Made by a program: the position numbers and the translations under genes
Assembly (NCBI RefSeq): GCF_001017175.1
Contig: NZ_LCYG01000011.1
Coordinates: forward strand, 1-64,000
Source of the DNA: Microvirga vignae
Lineage (GTDB): Bacteria > Pseudomonadota > Alphaproteobacteria > Rhizobiales > Beijerinckiaceae
Direction of reading: 5' to 3'
DNA length: 64,000 bases
Shown: piece after piece, positions 24,394 to 32,745 of the stretch
Numbering within the stretch: position 1 is the stretch's first letter
Layout of the letters: each line of letters opens with the position of its first letter
Notes under the pieces: model-generated
Database searches by the model: none
Told to the model about the DNA's origin: nothing
What the model saw: the letters and a program-made list of their open reading frames with translations, nothing else

Positions 24394-25794
24394 GTGTGCC
24401 TGCAGCGTCTAATCCGAATGCTGGCAACCGTCATTGTGATGACGGCTTGGCTCCCAGTGAGCGCCTCAGAGCCTGCTTCCCAAACAGACGCGGACCGGTA
24501 CGTCACCTCGATCGCGGTCACAGGACCGATCGGCCCCGCGACCGCCAAATACGTCAGGGACACCCTTCTCGCCGCCAGTCCGCAAAAAGTCGAGGCCATC
24601 ATCCTGCGCCTCAACACACCAGGAGGATTGGCGACGAGCATGCGCGAGATCATCGCGGACGTGCTGGCCTCGCCGGTACCGGTCATCGGCTTCGTTGCTC
24701 CCGCTGGAGCCCATGCGGCCAGCGCGGGCACCTACATTCTTTATGCAACCCATGTGGCCGCCATGGCGCCGGGCACCAATCTCGGGGCTGCAACCCCGGT
24801 GCAGATCGGCGCCCCACCCACACTCCCCTCCTCGGAGCCGACGAAGGACAAGGACGGTGCTGACCGCGCAGGCCCGGGCACCAAGGATGCCATGACCGCG
24901 AAAATGACCAATGATGCGGTCGCCTTCATTCGGAGTCTCGCCGAACTTCGGCACCGGAATGCCGACTGGGCGGAAGAAGCTGTGCGAGCGGCGGCCAGCC
25001 TCTCGTCCCAAGCGGCGCTCAACCAGGGCGTGATCGACGTTGTTGCCGACACGTCCGAGGAACTCCTCGCCCGCATCGACGGACGCGAGGTGCAGGTGCT
25101 GGGCGAGCGCCGACGTCTCGCCACCAAGGGCCTCCCGATCCGACCGGAGGAACCGAGCTGGCTCATCCGCCTGCTCGCGACGATCACTGACCCCAATGTC
25201 GCATTCATCCTCATGATAGTCGGCGTGTACGGCCTGATCTTCGAATTCAGCAATCCCGGGACGGTCGCACCTGGGGTGATCGGTGCCATCTGTCTCGTCC
25301 TCGGCCTGTACGCCCTGAACATGCTGCCGGTAGACTATACCGGCCTCGCGTTGATGCTGCTTGGCCTTGCCTTCCTGATCGCGGAGGCTTTCAACCCGAC
25401 CGTGGTCCTGGGCCTGGGCGGTCTTATGGCTTTCCTGCTTGGGGCCATGATGCTGATTGACACCGATGCTCCCGAATTCCAGCTCTCCTGGACGGTCATC
25501 GGGGGAGCACTGGTGGCCAGCATCGGGCTCCTCACACTGACGCTAGGCTATGTCTGGCGGGCGCGCCACCAGCCCGTCCGCACCGGCACCCCCGCCATGC
25601 TCGGGCAACCCGCAGAGGTGCTCGACTGGACAGGTCAGGAGGGCCATGTGCTTGCCTTGGGGGAGCGCTGGCAGGCGCGAGCCTCACAACCTCTCACCCC
25701 GGGCGAGCATGTTCAGATCGCCGGGATCCAGGGCCTGATGCTTGAGGTGCGCCGTAGTCCGGAAGTGGCGATCGGTTCGGAGGGACAGCCATGA
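24394..25794 (+). CDS. NfeD family membrane-bound serine protease (long NfeD)
   Basis: A 466-residue protein. Signal peptide at 1-25, a ClpP-like protease domain at about 36-230 with nucleophile S110 in [10 protein letters not shown] and general base K170 in [15 protein letters not shown], four to five membrane helices at about 255-390, and a C-terminal OB-fold NfeD domain at about 400-460. Archaeal relatives cut the C-terminus of the partner stomatin, and the stomatin/slipin gene follows with an ATGA overlap. The start is a GTG at 24394 with GGGAGA before it; an ATG eight codons later is possible. Function: membrane protein quality control or lipid-domain organisation with the slipin. Confidence 0.92.
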   Translation: MCLQRLIRMLATVIVMTAWLPVSASEPASQTDADRYVTSIAVTGPIGPATAKYVRDTLLAASPQKVEAIILRLNTPGGLATSMREIIADVLASPVPVIGFVAPAGAHAASAGTYILYATHVAAMAPGTNLGAATPVQIGAPPTLPSSEPTKDKDGADRAGPGTKDAMTAKMTNDAVAFIRSLAELRHRNADWAEEAVRAAASLSSQAALNQGVIDVVADTSEELLARIDGREVQVLGERRRLATKGLPIRPEEPSWLIRLLATITDPNVAFILMIVGVYGLIFEFSNPGTVAPGVIGAICLVLGLYALNMLPVDYTGLALMLLGLAFLIAEAFNPTVVLGLGGLMAFLLGAMMLIDTDAPEFQLSWTVIGGALVASIGLLTLTLGYVWRARHQPVRTGTPAMLGQPAEVLDWTGQEGHVLALGERWQARASQPLTPGEHVQIAGIQGLMLEVRRSPEVAIGSEGQP

Positions 25795-26633
25795 TCTTCG
25801 ACTATGTTGCTTACCTTATCCTAGCGCTGCTCATTGTGGGCTTTTTGGCTGCGGCGATCCGGGTGCTCCGGGAATACGAGCGCGGGGTCGTGTTCACCCT
25901 CGGTCGCTTCACGGGCGTGAAGGGCCCCGGGCTGATCATTCTCGTTCCCTTCGTGCAACAGATGGTCAGAGTTGATCTGCGGGTCATCGTGCAAGACGTG
26001 CCGACCCAGGATGTCATCTCGCGCGACAATGTCTCGGTGAAGGTCAATGCCGTGATCTACTTCCGGATCGTCGACCCCGAGCGGGCGATCATCAAGGTTG
26101 AGAATTACATGGCCGCAACAAGCCAGCTGGCACAAACGACCCTTCGTTCAGTGCTGGGCAAGCACGAGCTTGATGAGATGCTGGCGGAGCGCGATCGTCT
26201 CAATGCCGATATCCAGCAGATTCTCGATCAGCAGACGGACGCCTGGGGAATCAAGGTCGCCAATGTCGAGATCAAGCATGTGGACCTCAACGAGAGCATG
26301 GTGCGCGCCATCGCCAAGCAGGCCGAAGCTGAGCGCCTGCGGCGAGCCAAGGTGATTAACGCCGAAGGCGAGCAGCAGGCGGCGGAAAAGCTCGTGGAGG
26401 CAGGACGACTGCTCGCAGTCGAGCCGCGCGCCATGCAGCTTCGTTATTTCGCAGCCCTGCACGATATCGCCAGCGAGCGCTCTTCGACCATTGTCTTTCC
26501 CTTGCCCATGGACCTTCTGTCCCAGCTCGGGAACGCGGTCGGAGGTCAGATCGTCGGTCCTTCGAACGCAACCGGCTCGCAAGACGGCGCTCGTGAACCG
26601 GGGGTTGCCAGCCTTGGAGCGAAGCGCGCCTGA
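25791..26633 (+). CDS. Slipin (SPFH/band 7 family, stomatin-like)
   Basis: A 280-residue membrane-anchored protein: one N-terminal hydrophobic segment (about 4-24), then the band 7 domain with [20 protein letters not shown] and a coiled-coil region ([24 protein letters not shown], given here in part) that drives oligomerisation. Coupled by ATGA to the NfeD protease, its typical partner. The pair is thought to form membrane assemblies that influence envelope stability. The C-terminal tail (about 240-280) is unstructured. Confidence 0.93.
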   Translation: MIFDYVAYLILALLIVGFLAAAIRVLREYERGVVFTLGRFTGVKGPGLIILVPFVQQMVRVDLRVIVQDVPTQDVISRDNVSVKVNAVIYFRIVDPERAIIKVENYMAATSQLAQTTLRSVLGKHELDEMLAERDRLNADIQQILDQQTDAWGIKVANVEIKHVDLNESMVRAIAKQAEAERLRRAKVINAEGEQQAAEKLVEAGRLLAVEPRAMQLRYFAALHDIASERSSTIVFPLPMDLLSQLGNAVGGQIVGPSNATGSQDGAREPGVASLGAKRA

Positions 26634-27001
26634 CGATCCCTGCCGAATGATCCGTGCGGACGAAGCCTCCCCTGCAGACAGATGATCGCACTGACCTAAC
26701 TTCGGGCCGAAGGTCGGCTCTGGGGCAACGATAGTCCTTAAAGCTCCACCGTATAAAGGCCCCCTCACCGCGCAAATGCAGACGGTCTGCTCCTTCCGCT
26801 TTGTGCCGAAAGCGGTCGTTTTAGGCACCAACTTTGGGAGTTCTGCTTGCGCGCCATAGCAGACATCCCAGCGCCCACGAGGGAGAATGAGGGCTCCGCC
26901 ACAGCCATATTCAGGGGCCGGGACTGATCTGAAGCTTGACGGTCGGGAGCGTTCGACCGATAAGGCCCCACCTCTGGTCGGCACACATGGACTGACCTCG
27001 C
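26634..27001. other. Gene-free stretch before tRNA-Trp
   Basis: Holds a copy of the GGTCT-CCGCTTTGTGCC repeat (26784-26820). No gene or clear promoter could be identified; the tRNA promoter must lie in its last 60 bases. Confidence 0.5.
26784..26820. repeat. Dispersed repeat, GGTCT-CCGCTTTGTGCC family, copy 3
   Basis: GGTCTGCTCCTTCCGCTTTG, then TGCCGAAAGCGG; CCGCTTT and AAAGCGG form an inverted repeat. It aligns with 195-228 and 12609-12642. Confidence 0.6.
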
Positions 27002-27078
27002 AGGAGTGTAGCTCAATCGGCTAGAGCACCGGTCTCCAAAACCGGGGGTTGGGGGTTCGAGTCCCTCCACTCCTGCCA
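27002..27078 (+). tRNA. tRNA-Trp (anticodon CCA)
   Basis: The 7-bp acceptor stem AGGAGTG pairs perfectly with CACTCCT (27068-27074). The D arm contains TAGCTCAATCGGCTAGAG. The anticodon stem CCGGT/ACCGG encloses the loop CTCCAAA, giving anticodon CCA for tryptophan. The T arm contains GGTTCGAGTCC, and the 3' CCA is encoded (27076-27078). It stands alone rather than next to secE/nusG, the place many proteobacteria keep tRNA-Trp. Confidence 0.96.
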
Positions 27079-27329
27079 ATGCGCAAACACCTGACACCTC
27101 CAGGCGTCCGGCACAGCGGGACCAGGTCGAGGCTGGAGACCGACTTACTCTGCCGCAAGCGTCGTGGCCAACCCTGAATTAGCATCACATTCGGATCGCC
27201 TCATCGGGGCGGGCCGGCCGAGCGCCCGCCCAAACACTACGACAAAGGCCGGGATGGCGGACAGACGTTCTGGTACTGGCTGCCAGTGGTTGGAGCAGGG
27301 ATCCCCAACCATACAGGACCGGGAGACCA

Positions 27330-27824
27330 TGCCGCATCACACCCCGCTCATCACCACCATCGTCGGTCTCGGACCGGCTTTCCTCCTCGGCGCCCTGGCC
27401 AACCGCCTGCGCCTCTCGCCCCGGTCGGCAATCTCATTGCCGGCATCCTGATCGGGCCGTTCGCGCCAGGATACGTGGCCGACCAGAGTCTTGCGCTGCA
27501 ACTGGCAGGGATCGGTGTCATCCCGCTGATGTTCGGTGTCGGGCTGCACTTCTCGCCCCCGACCTTCTCTCGGTGCGGGCCATTGCCATTCCGGGAGCTT
27601 CGGGCCAGGTCTCCATCGCAACGCTGATGGGTCTGGGGCTGGCGTGGGGCATGGGTTGGACGATCGGAGTCGGACTCGTGTTCGGCTTGGCGCTCTCGGT
27701 CGCCAGCACGATCGTGCTTCTAAAAGCCTTGCAGGAGATGCGTCTCGTGGAGACCGAGCGCGGCCCTATCGCCGTCGGCTGGCTCCACCTCGATCCGTCG
27801 ACCCCGAGGATTGCCTTGCGCTAG
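27330..27824 (+). pseudogene. Remnant of a Kef-type monovalent cation:proton antiporter
   Basis: Begins like the family (MPHHTPLITTIVGLGPAFLL, then LANRLRLSP). It jumps frame at about 27420 to read GNLIAGILIGPFAPGYVADQ and IGVIPLMFGVGLHFS, and jumps back at about 27558 to RAIAIPGASGQVSIATLMGL, ending with MRLVETERGPIAVGWL about six helices into the protein. The stop (27822-27824) lies at the edge of a palindromic element; the remaining membrane helices and the TrkA-N domain are missing. Two compensating frameshifts plus truncation mark it as dead. Confidence 0.85.
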
Positions 27825-27935
27825 AGCATCGGACCCAAGATTGGAATGCACTTTCGGGATTGATCCGATGCTCATTCCCTAGAGCAGCGCATCGTCCCAG
27901 GCGAAAACCGGATCCGCTTCTCCGCGCGATGCGCT
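27824..27935. repeat. Double palindromic element (types II and I)
   Basis: Two 50-bp palindromes: 27824-27873 starts GAGCATCGG and ends CCGATGCTC; 27886-27935 starts AGCGCATCG and ends CGATGCGCT. The same two palindromes in opposite order are at 52368-52480. The element is bounded by CTAG on both sides and supplies the stop codons of both flanking frames (the antiporter remnant on the left and the DUF3124 gene on the right). Confidence 0.85.
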
Positions 27936-28581
27936 AGGGAGCGTGGAGCCCTCGTCCCCGATCTGGTTCCTCATCCGGGTGCACGATCCGCGCCGGGCGC
28001 CCGGGGCTGACGAACGAGTACGTCGCATTCCCCTGGGTGCCGATCATCACAGCCTCGATCACCGGTTCGCTGATCGGGCCGTCCGCCGCCCAGTCGACCA
28101 CGAAGTTGGCTCCCATCCCGGCCCGGCGATCCTCGCGGGCCACAAACATCTCGATGGTGCCGAGCGGCTTGAGGGCGACAGGGCTGTCCAGATAGGCCTG
28201 GACGAGTTCGCCGCCCGTGTCGTGATAGTCGACCCGTTCCAGCAGGAGAGGCTTCTCCTGAGAGGTGTTGTGGATGCTGAGCGTAGCCGCGAGGTCGATG
28301 CGGGAGCGTCCGTTCATCATCCGGATCGTCGAATAAGCCGGAACGTAGACGGTGCGGCGCATCTTCGCATCGCCCGGGTAGGTTTCTGCAAGGGACGCTC
28401 TGAAGAGGTGGATGGGATCGACCACGCGTTCGTGGGTGGATGCCGATCGCAGCTCTGATACCGCCATCCTACCCTGTTCACGGACGTGGGGGATCGGGAC
28501 TGGTTGTTGACTTATCCCCCAGATGAGAAGTCCGCATCCGAGGAGCAGCAGGGCAACGATCTCGAACATGCGCCTATCCAT
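27934..28581 (-). CDS. DUF3124 family protein, membrane-anchored
   Basis: A 215-residue protein with an N-terminal hydrophobic segment (about 5-22, EIVALLLLGCGLLIWG; the Cys could be lipidated) and a periplasmic beta-sandwich-like DUF3124 domain. That domain has VYVPAYSTIRM, LSIHNTSQEKPLLLERVDYHD and a late FVVDWAA segment. The ATG at 28581 has GGAGG five bases upstream. Function unknown. The last residues and stop codon (27934-27936) come from the palindromic element, so the C-terminus may be altered. Confidence 0.8.
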   Translation of the reverse strand: MDRRMFEIVALLLLGCGLLIWGISQQPVPIPHVREQGRMAVSELRSASTHERVVDPIHLFRASLAETYPGDAKMRRTVYVPAYSTIRMMNGRSRIDLAATLSIHNTSQEKPLLLERVDYHDTGGELVQAYLDSPVALKPLGTIEMFVAREDRRAGMGANFVVDWAADGPISEPVIEAVMIGTQGNATYSFVSPGRPARIVHPDEEPDRGRGLHAP

Positions 28582-28827
28582 CACATCCTCCCTGACCGGA
28601 AGCCGTTCTCCTCGTTCGTGCCCCACAGTGCCAGTGATCCACCCGACTAGTTTTACTTCACCGCGTAGGGCAGTTTGATTTGCTCGCCGCGTGAGCACCT
28701 CACAGAGACACTCGTTGCTTTTCGTCTCTCGCGCAAATTTGCGACACATCCTTGGGAGAGTTCATGGCTGGAACTCCAGACCGAGCTTGACAGAGAGATA
28801 GGCCTAGACGGCGCTGATCGATATTCC

Positions 28828-29604
28828 TTAGAAAAGAGCCTGGAGATCGGCGTCGACGGCAATGGCCTGTCCCGAGATCGTTCGGCCCAGCGGCGAGCAC
28901 AGGAAGACGATCTGGTCGGCAAGCTGCTGCGCCGTCACGTATTCCCTCAAGGACGTGTTCGCGAGCGCCCGGCGCTGCATCTCCTCGAACGATACTCCAA
29001 GCTGCTGGGCCTTGGCCTCGAGCACCCGGCGCTGGCGATCGCCGGCGACAACCCCAGGCAGAATCGCGTTCACGCGGATGCCGTCCTCACCGAGTTCACG
29101 CGAGAGCGATTTCGTGAAGCCGATCACGGCCCATTTGGCAGCGGCATACGGGGAGCGCAGGGGAAAACCGAACCGGCCGGCAGCGGAGGAAAGGTTCACG
29201 ATCGAGGCGTTCTCGCTTTTTCTCAGGTGAGGCACTGCCAGACGTGTGCAGTTGAACTGTCCGGTGATGCATACCTCAAGGCAGCGATCCCAATCCTCGG
29301 GGTTGATCTCCTCCACCCGTGCGGTCGGACCTGCGATACCGGCATTGTTGATGAGGACATCCAGCCCGCCGAGAGCTCCCAGAGCCTCCTCGAAAACCCG
29401 GGCGACATCGCCTCGATCCGCCACGTCGCCATAGGAGGAGGTCAGCTCCGGATCGGTCGTGGCCGCCGCGTCAAGGGCCGCACGGTCGACGTCGCAGACA
29501 TGCACGCGCGCGCCTTCGCGATGGAAGGTGCGGGCAATCTCAAGTCCGATGCCCGCGGCACCAGCCGTCACCAGCACACGCAGCCCTGCGATATTGAGGT
29601 CCAT
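28828..29604 (-). CDS. SDR family oxidoreductase
   Basis: A 258-residue classical short-chain dehydrogenase. Cofactor loop TAGAAGIG (13-20), D40 after beta-2 in VCDVD pointing to NAD, NNAG at 86-89, S140, Y153 and K157 (YAAAK). The insertion GVVAGDRQRRVLEAKAQQLG after the active site resembles dehydrogenases for sugars and hydroxy acids. The start at 29604 is chosen for family length; two other in-frame ATGs lie 5 and 10 codons upstream. It is transcribed with the GntR gene away from the Liv importer operon, so it is likely part of the same catabolic unit. Confidence 0.9.
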   Translation of the reverse strand: MDLNIAGLRVLVTAGAAGIGLEIARTFHREGARVHVCDVDRAALDAAATTDPELTSSYGDVADRGDVARVFEEALGALGGLDVLINNAGIAGPTARVEEINPEDWDRCLEVCITGQFNCTRLAVPHLRKSENASIVNLSSAAGRFGFPLRSPYAAAKWAVIGFTKSLSRELGEDGIRVNAILPGVVAGDRQRRVLEAKAQQLGVSFEEMQRRALANTSLREYVTAQQLADQIVFLCSPLGRTISGQAIAVDADLQALF

Positions 29605-29687
29605 CTTCGTCGTCTCCATCCCTGAACTGGGCACCCTTGAACTCGGCGCCCGCTCGTCTTGTGATTTCCGAGAGCCCGGGCATTGGC

Positions 29688-30413
29688 CTAATCCAGCAGA
29701 CGTCCGGTGCTCTCGATGAAACTGGCCGCGCCCTCGATGTCGTCGATGAGCGCCTTGCGTGCAGCGTCTCCGTCACCGGCGTTCACCGCAGCTACAAGAC
29801 GGCGGTGATGCTCGGTTGCGCCGCCCGTGCGCAATCGTTCGGGAGAGGCCTTGAGATCGAAATTCAGAACAGGCCCGATCTTCAGCCAGAGACCCTCGAT
29901 GATCCCCACCAGTGTCGGCAGGCCTGTCGCCCGGTAGACAGCGAAGTGGAGTTCCTTGTTGGCCCGGACGGCTCGGTCCGCATGAGGATCGGGGCTTTGA
30001 GCCTCGGACAGGAACGCTTCCTCAAACCGCCGCATGGCTGCGAGGTCTGATTCTGCGCGGCTCCTAGACGCTTGCTCCGCCGCGAAGCCCTCGACCGCGA
30101 GTCTCACCGTTGTCAGTTCCCGGAAGCGCGCGCGGGTCATCAGTGGGACGCGCACAGCACGGTTCGGCAGCACCTCCAGGGACTGGTCGGCGACAAGCCG
30201 CGAGACTGCCTCCCGCACCGGCATCATCGATACGCCAAGAGTTTCGGCGACACTGCGCAGGGACATCTTCTGCCCGGGAGCAAGCTCGCCGCTCATCAGC
30301 AGGTCCCGCAGCTCGGTATGGACGCGTTCGCCCAGGGTGACACGCTCCAGCCGGCCGATCTGGGCGATGGCCGATGGCATCTTGGTTGGGCGGGGGCTCG
30401 ACAAGTTGCTCAT
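29688..30413 (-). CDS. GntR family transcriptional regulator (FCD type)
   Basis: A 241-residue protein: winged HTH at about 25-90 (LRDLLMSGELAPGQKMSLRS and VSMMPVREAVSRLVADQSLE) and an FCD effector domain at about 95-230 whose NKELHFAVYRA and ATEHHRRLVAAV carry the conserved metal/ligand-binding Asp/His positions. Divergent from the importer gene at 30487; a perfect 12-base palindrome lies between them (30429-30440). Likely the local repressor responding to the imported compound. Confidence 0.92.
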   Translation of the reverse strand: MSNLSSPRPTKMPSAIAQIGRLERVTLGERVHTELRDLLMSGELAPGQKMSLRSVAETLGVSMMPVREAVSRLVADQSLEVLPNRAVRVPLMTRARFRELTTVRLAVEGFAAEQASRSRAESDLAAMRRFEEAFLSEAQSPDPHADRAVRANKELHFAVYRATGLPTLVGIIEGLWLKIGPVLNFDLKASPERLRTGGATEHHRRLVAAVNAGDGDAARKALIDDIEGAASFIESTGRLLD

Positions 30414-30428
30414 TTTCCGACAGTCTAA

Positions 30429-30440
30429 CTGTGATCACAG
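30429..30440. promoter_or_regulatory. Candidate GntR operator
   Basis: CTGTGATCACAG is a perfect palindrome centred 21 bases upstream of the gntR start and 53 bases upstream of the importer start. Its TGTGATCACA core resembles FCD-type GntR sites. One bound dimer could repress both directions. Confidence 0.6.
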
Positions 30441-30486
30441 ATCGCGGCAAGTAACTGCGACACCATCATGGGAGGAAGGAAAGGCC

Positions 30487-31737
30487 ATGGCACATTCTGA
30501 TGACTTGACCCGTCGTACGCTCCTGAAGGGAGCGGCCAGCGCGACCGCGCTCGTAGGCCTTGGGATGCCTGCGATCGTCAAGGCGCAATCTGACGTGATC
30601 CGGATCGGGCATCTCACGCCCATTACCGGCTTCCTGGGACCGCTCGGCGAGTTCGCCCAGATGGGCGTGAAACTCGCCGCCGAAGAAATCAACGCCGCCG
30701 GGGGCGTTCTGGGCCGCAAGATCGAACTCGTGATCGAGGATTCGGTGAACCCACAGACCGCCTCCGCAAAGGCCGAGCGCCTGATCGAGCGGGACAAAGT
30801 CGCGATGATCATCGGCGAAATTTCTTCCGCCTCGGCCTTGGCCATCGGTCAGGTGGCCTATCGGACCAAGACGGTGTTCATCAACACCGGCGCCAATTCC
30901 GACGCGCTGCGTGGGGCCAGCTGCAACCCGTTCATGTTCCACATCGAGGCTGCGAACTCTATGATGGTCACGGCAGTCGGCACGTACCTGAAGAACGAGA
31001 ACATGATTAAGGGGAAGAAATGGTACTCCCTCACGGCTGATTATGCCTTCGGCCATGATCTTTTCCGGGTCGCCAAGAAGTTCGTGACGGAGAACGGCGG
31101 CGAATTCATCGGCGAGGATCTCGTCCCCACCGATGCCACCGACTTCAGCCCCTATCTCCTCAAGATCCGGCAGGCCCAGCCCGATATCGTCGCCTCGAAC
31201 CTCGCCGGAAACCAGATCACGAACTTCATCAAGCAATATGCCGAATACGGGCTCCAGTTCCCGATCACCGGCTTCGGCTTCGACACGGCGGTGGCCTGGG
31301 GCGCCGGCAAGGGCAACTTCTCGGGCATCTGGCCGCTGATCTGGCACCACATGGTCGATACGCCGTCATCGAAGAAATTCGTCGACGCCTTCACCAAGAA
31401 ATACGGCAAGCCGCCCGAAAATCAGAGCTGGGGTGACTACAACTCCCTCAAGATTGTCGCGCAATCCTTCACCGAGATGAAATCCGCGGACCCGCAGAAG
31501 CTCGCTGAGCACCTGCGCAAAGGCGCGAAGTTCGATGTCCTGAAAAGCCGTGAAGGCTATTTCCGCGCCTACGACAATCAGATGGTCCAGGAGATGTATG
31601 CCGTACGCGCCAAGGATTCCGACAAGATGAAGGACCAGTGGGACATCTACGATCCGCTCGGCACCGTACCCGGTCCGAACGAGGACCTCGAGGTTCTGGC
31701 GCCGCCGAAGGACGGCACCTGCAAGATGCAGGCATGA
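30487..31737 (+). CDS. Branched-chain amino acid type ABC transporter substrate-binding protein
   Basis: A 416-residue periplasmic protein of the LivK/amide-binding family. Twin-arginine-like signal LTRRTLLKGAASATALVG, then the mature start IRIGHLTPITGFLGPLGEF and the conserved KIELVIEDSVNPQTASAKAERLI. The ATG at 30487 follows GGGAGGAAGGA. It is the first gene of the operon divergent from gntR, with 128 bases containing a CTCCTC/GAGGAG stem before livH, as is usual when the binding protein is made in excess. The ligand need not be an amino acid; relatives bind urea, amides and aromatic or aliphatic acids. Confidence 0.93.
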   Translation: MAHSDDLTRRTLLKGAASATALVGLGMPAIVKAQSDVIRIGHLTPITGFLGPLGEFAQMGVKLAAEEINAAGGVLGRKIELVIEDSVNPQTASAKAERLIERDKVAMIIGEISSASALAIGQVAYRTKTVFINTGANSDALRGASCNPFMFHIEAANSMMVTAVGTYLKNENMIKGKKWYSLTADYAFGHDLFRVAKKFVTENGGEFIGEDLVPTDATDFSPYLLKIRQAQPDIVASNLAGNQITNFIKQYAEYGLQFPITGFGFDTAVAWGAGKGNFSGIWPLIWHHMVDTPSSKKFVDAFTKKYGKPPENQSWGDYNSLKIVAQSFTEMKSADPQKLAEHLRKGAKFDVLKSREGYFRAYDNQMVQEMYAVRAKDSDKMKDQWDIYDPLGTVPGPNEDLEVLAPPKDGTCKMQA

Positions 31738-31865
31738 CGCGACAGACATCGGTGAGGCCGGGCGGTTGAACGCCGTTCCGGCCGCCGAGAGCACGGCATT
31801 CCGTTTTCCCTCAGTTCCGGCTCCTCGCGGGAGGAGGCCTTCTATGACTGGAAAAGGAGTCTCGC

Positions 31866-32741
31866 TTGGCGTTCGTCTTTCTCCTTGAGCAGGTTCTGAA
31901 TGGCCTTCTGGTCGGCGCTTACTATCTGCTGATCGCCCTCGGCCTCTCGCTGATTTTTTCGCTCGGCGGAATCGTCAACCTGTCCCACGGTGCATTCTAT
32001 GCAATCGGCGCGTATCTCGCCGTGACGCTGACGCCCCGGCTTGGATTTGCTGGCGCTTTCGTCGCATCTCCCCTGCTCGTCGCGCTCCTAGGCGTCGTCA
32101 TCGAGCGCTTGTTCTTTCGGAGGTTCTACCGCTCGGATCCCATTCTCAGCCTGCTTCTGACCTTCGGGCTTGCGATGATCATCGAGCAGAGTCTTCGGAT
32201 GATTTTCGGGGCGGCTCCCCTGCCCTTCTCCATCCCGTCGGCCCTCAGAGGTCAGGTCTTCCTCGGCAATTTCATCTATCCGCGCTATCGCCTGATCATC
32301 TTTGGCGTGGCGCTCGCAGCCGTCATCGCGACCTGGCTCCTGGTCTATCGCACCGCCTTCGGCCGTGTGGTCCGGGCCGGAGTGCAAAACCCGGACATGG
32401 TGGGAGCGCTTGGCATTTCGCTTCAGCCGTACATGACGGCCGTCGCCGCACTGGGCATTGGCCTGGCAGGCCTTGCCGGAGTCCTCCTGGCCCCGATCTC
32501 GGGGGTTCATCCCGCCATGGGTGCCGAGATCCTTACGGCTGCCTTTGTGGTGGTCGTCATAGGCGGGCTCGGGTCCTTCTGGGGTGTGATCGCGGCTGCA
32601 GCGCTGGTCGGCGTGGTGCGCGGCCTCACGATCTATTTCTTCCCGCCCGCCGGCGAAGCCTCGATGTACCTGCTGATGGCTCTCGTGCTGCTCCTGCGGC
32701 CGCGTGGGTTACTCGGCGAACGCATCCAGAAATTCGAGTAG
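31866..32741 (+). CDS. livH: Branched-chain amino acid type ABC permease (LivH)
   Basis: A 291-residue permease with about eight membrane helices. It has the LivH landmarks YYLLIALGLSLIFSLGGIVNL near the start and GSFWGVIAAAALVGVVRG in the loop contacting the ATPase. Translation begins at a TTG (31866) with AAGGAG six bases upstream. It pairs with the LivM part of the next, fused gene. Confidence 0.92.
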   Translation: MAFVFLLEQVLNGLLVGAYYLLIALGLSLIFSLGGIVNLSHGAFYAIGAYLAVTLTPRLGFAGAFVASPLLVALLGVVIERLFFRRFYRSDPILSLLLTFGLAMIIEQSLRMIFGAAPLPFSIPSALRGQVFLGNFIYPRYRLIIFGVALAAVIATWLLVYRTAFGRVVRAGVQNPDMVGALGISLQPYMTAVAALGIGLAGLAGVLLAPISGVHPAMGAEILTAAFVVVVIGGLGSFWGVIAAAALVGVVRGLTIYFFPPAGEASMYLLMALVLLLRPRGLLGERIQKFE

Positions 32742-32745
32742 GTTG

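Noticed and set aside
27002..27329. tRNA-Trp as a prophage or island attachment site
   Set aside because: No integrase gene and no second copy of the tRNA 3' end were seen in the window, so an attachment site cannot be supported.
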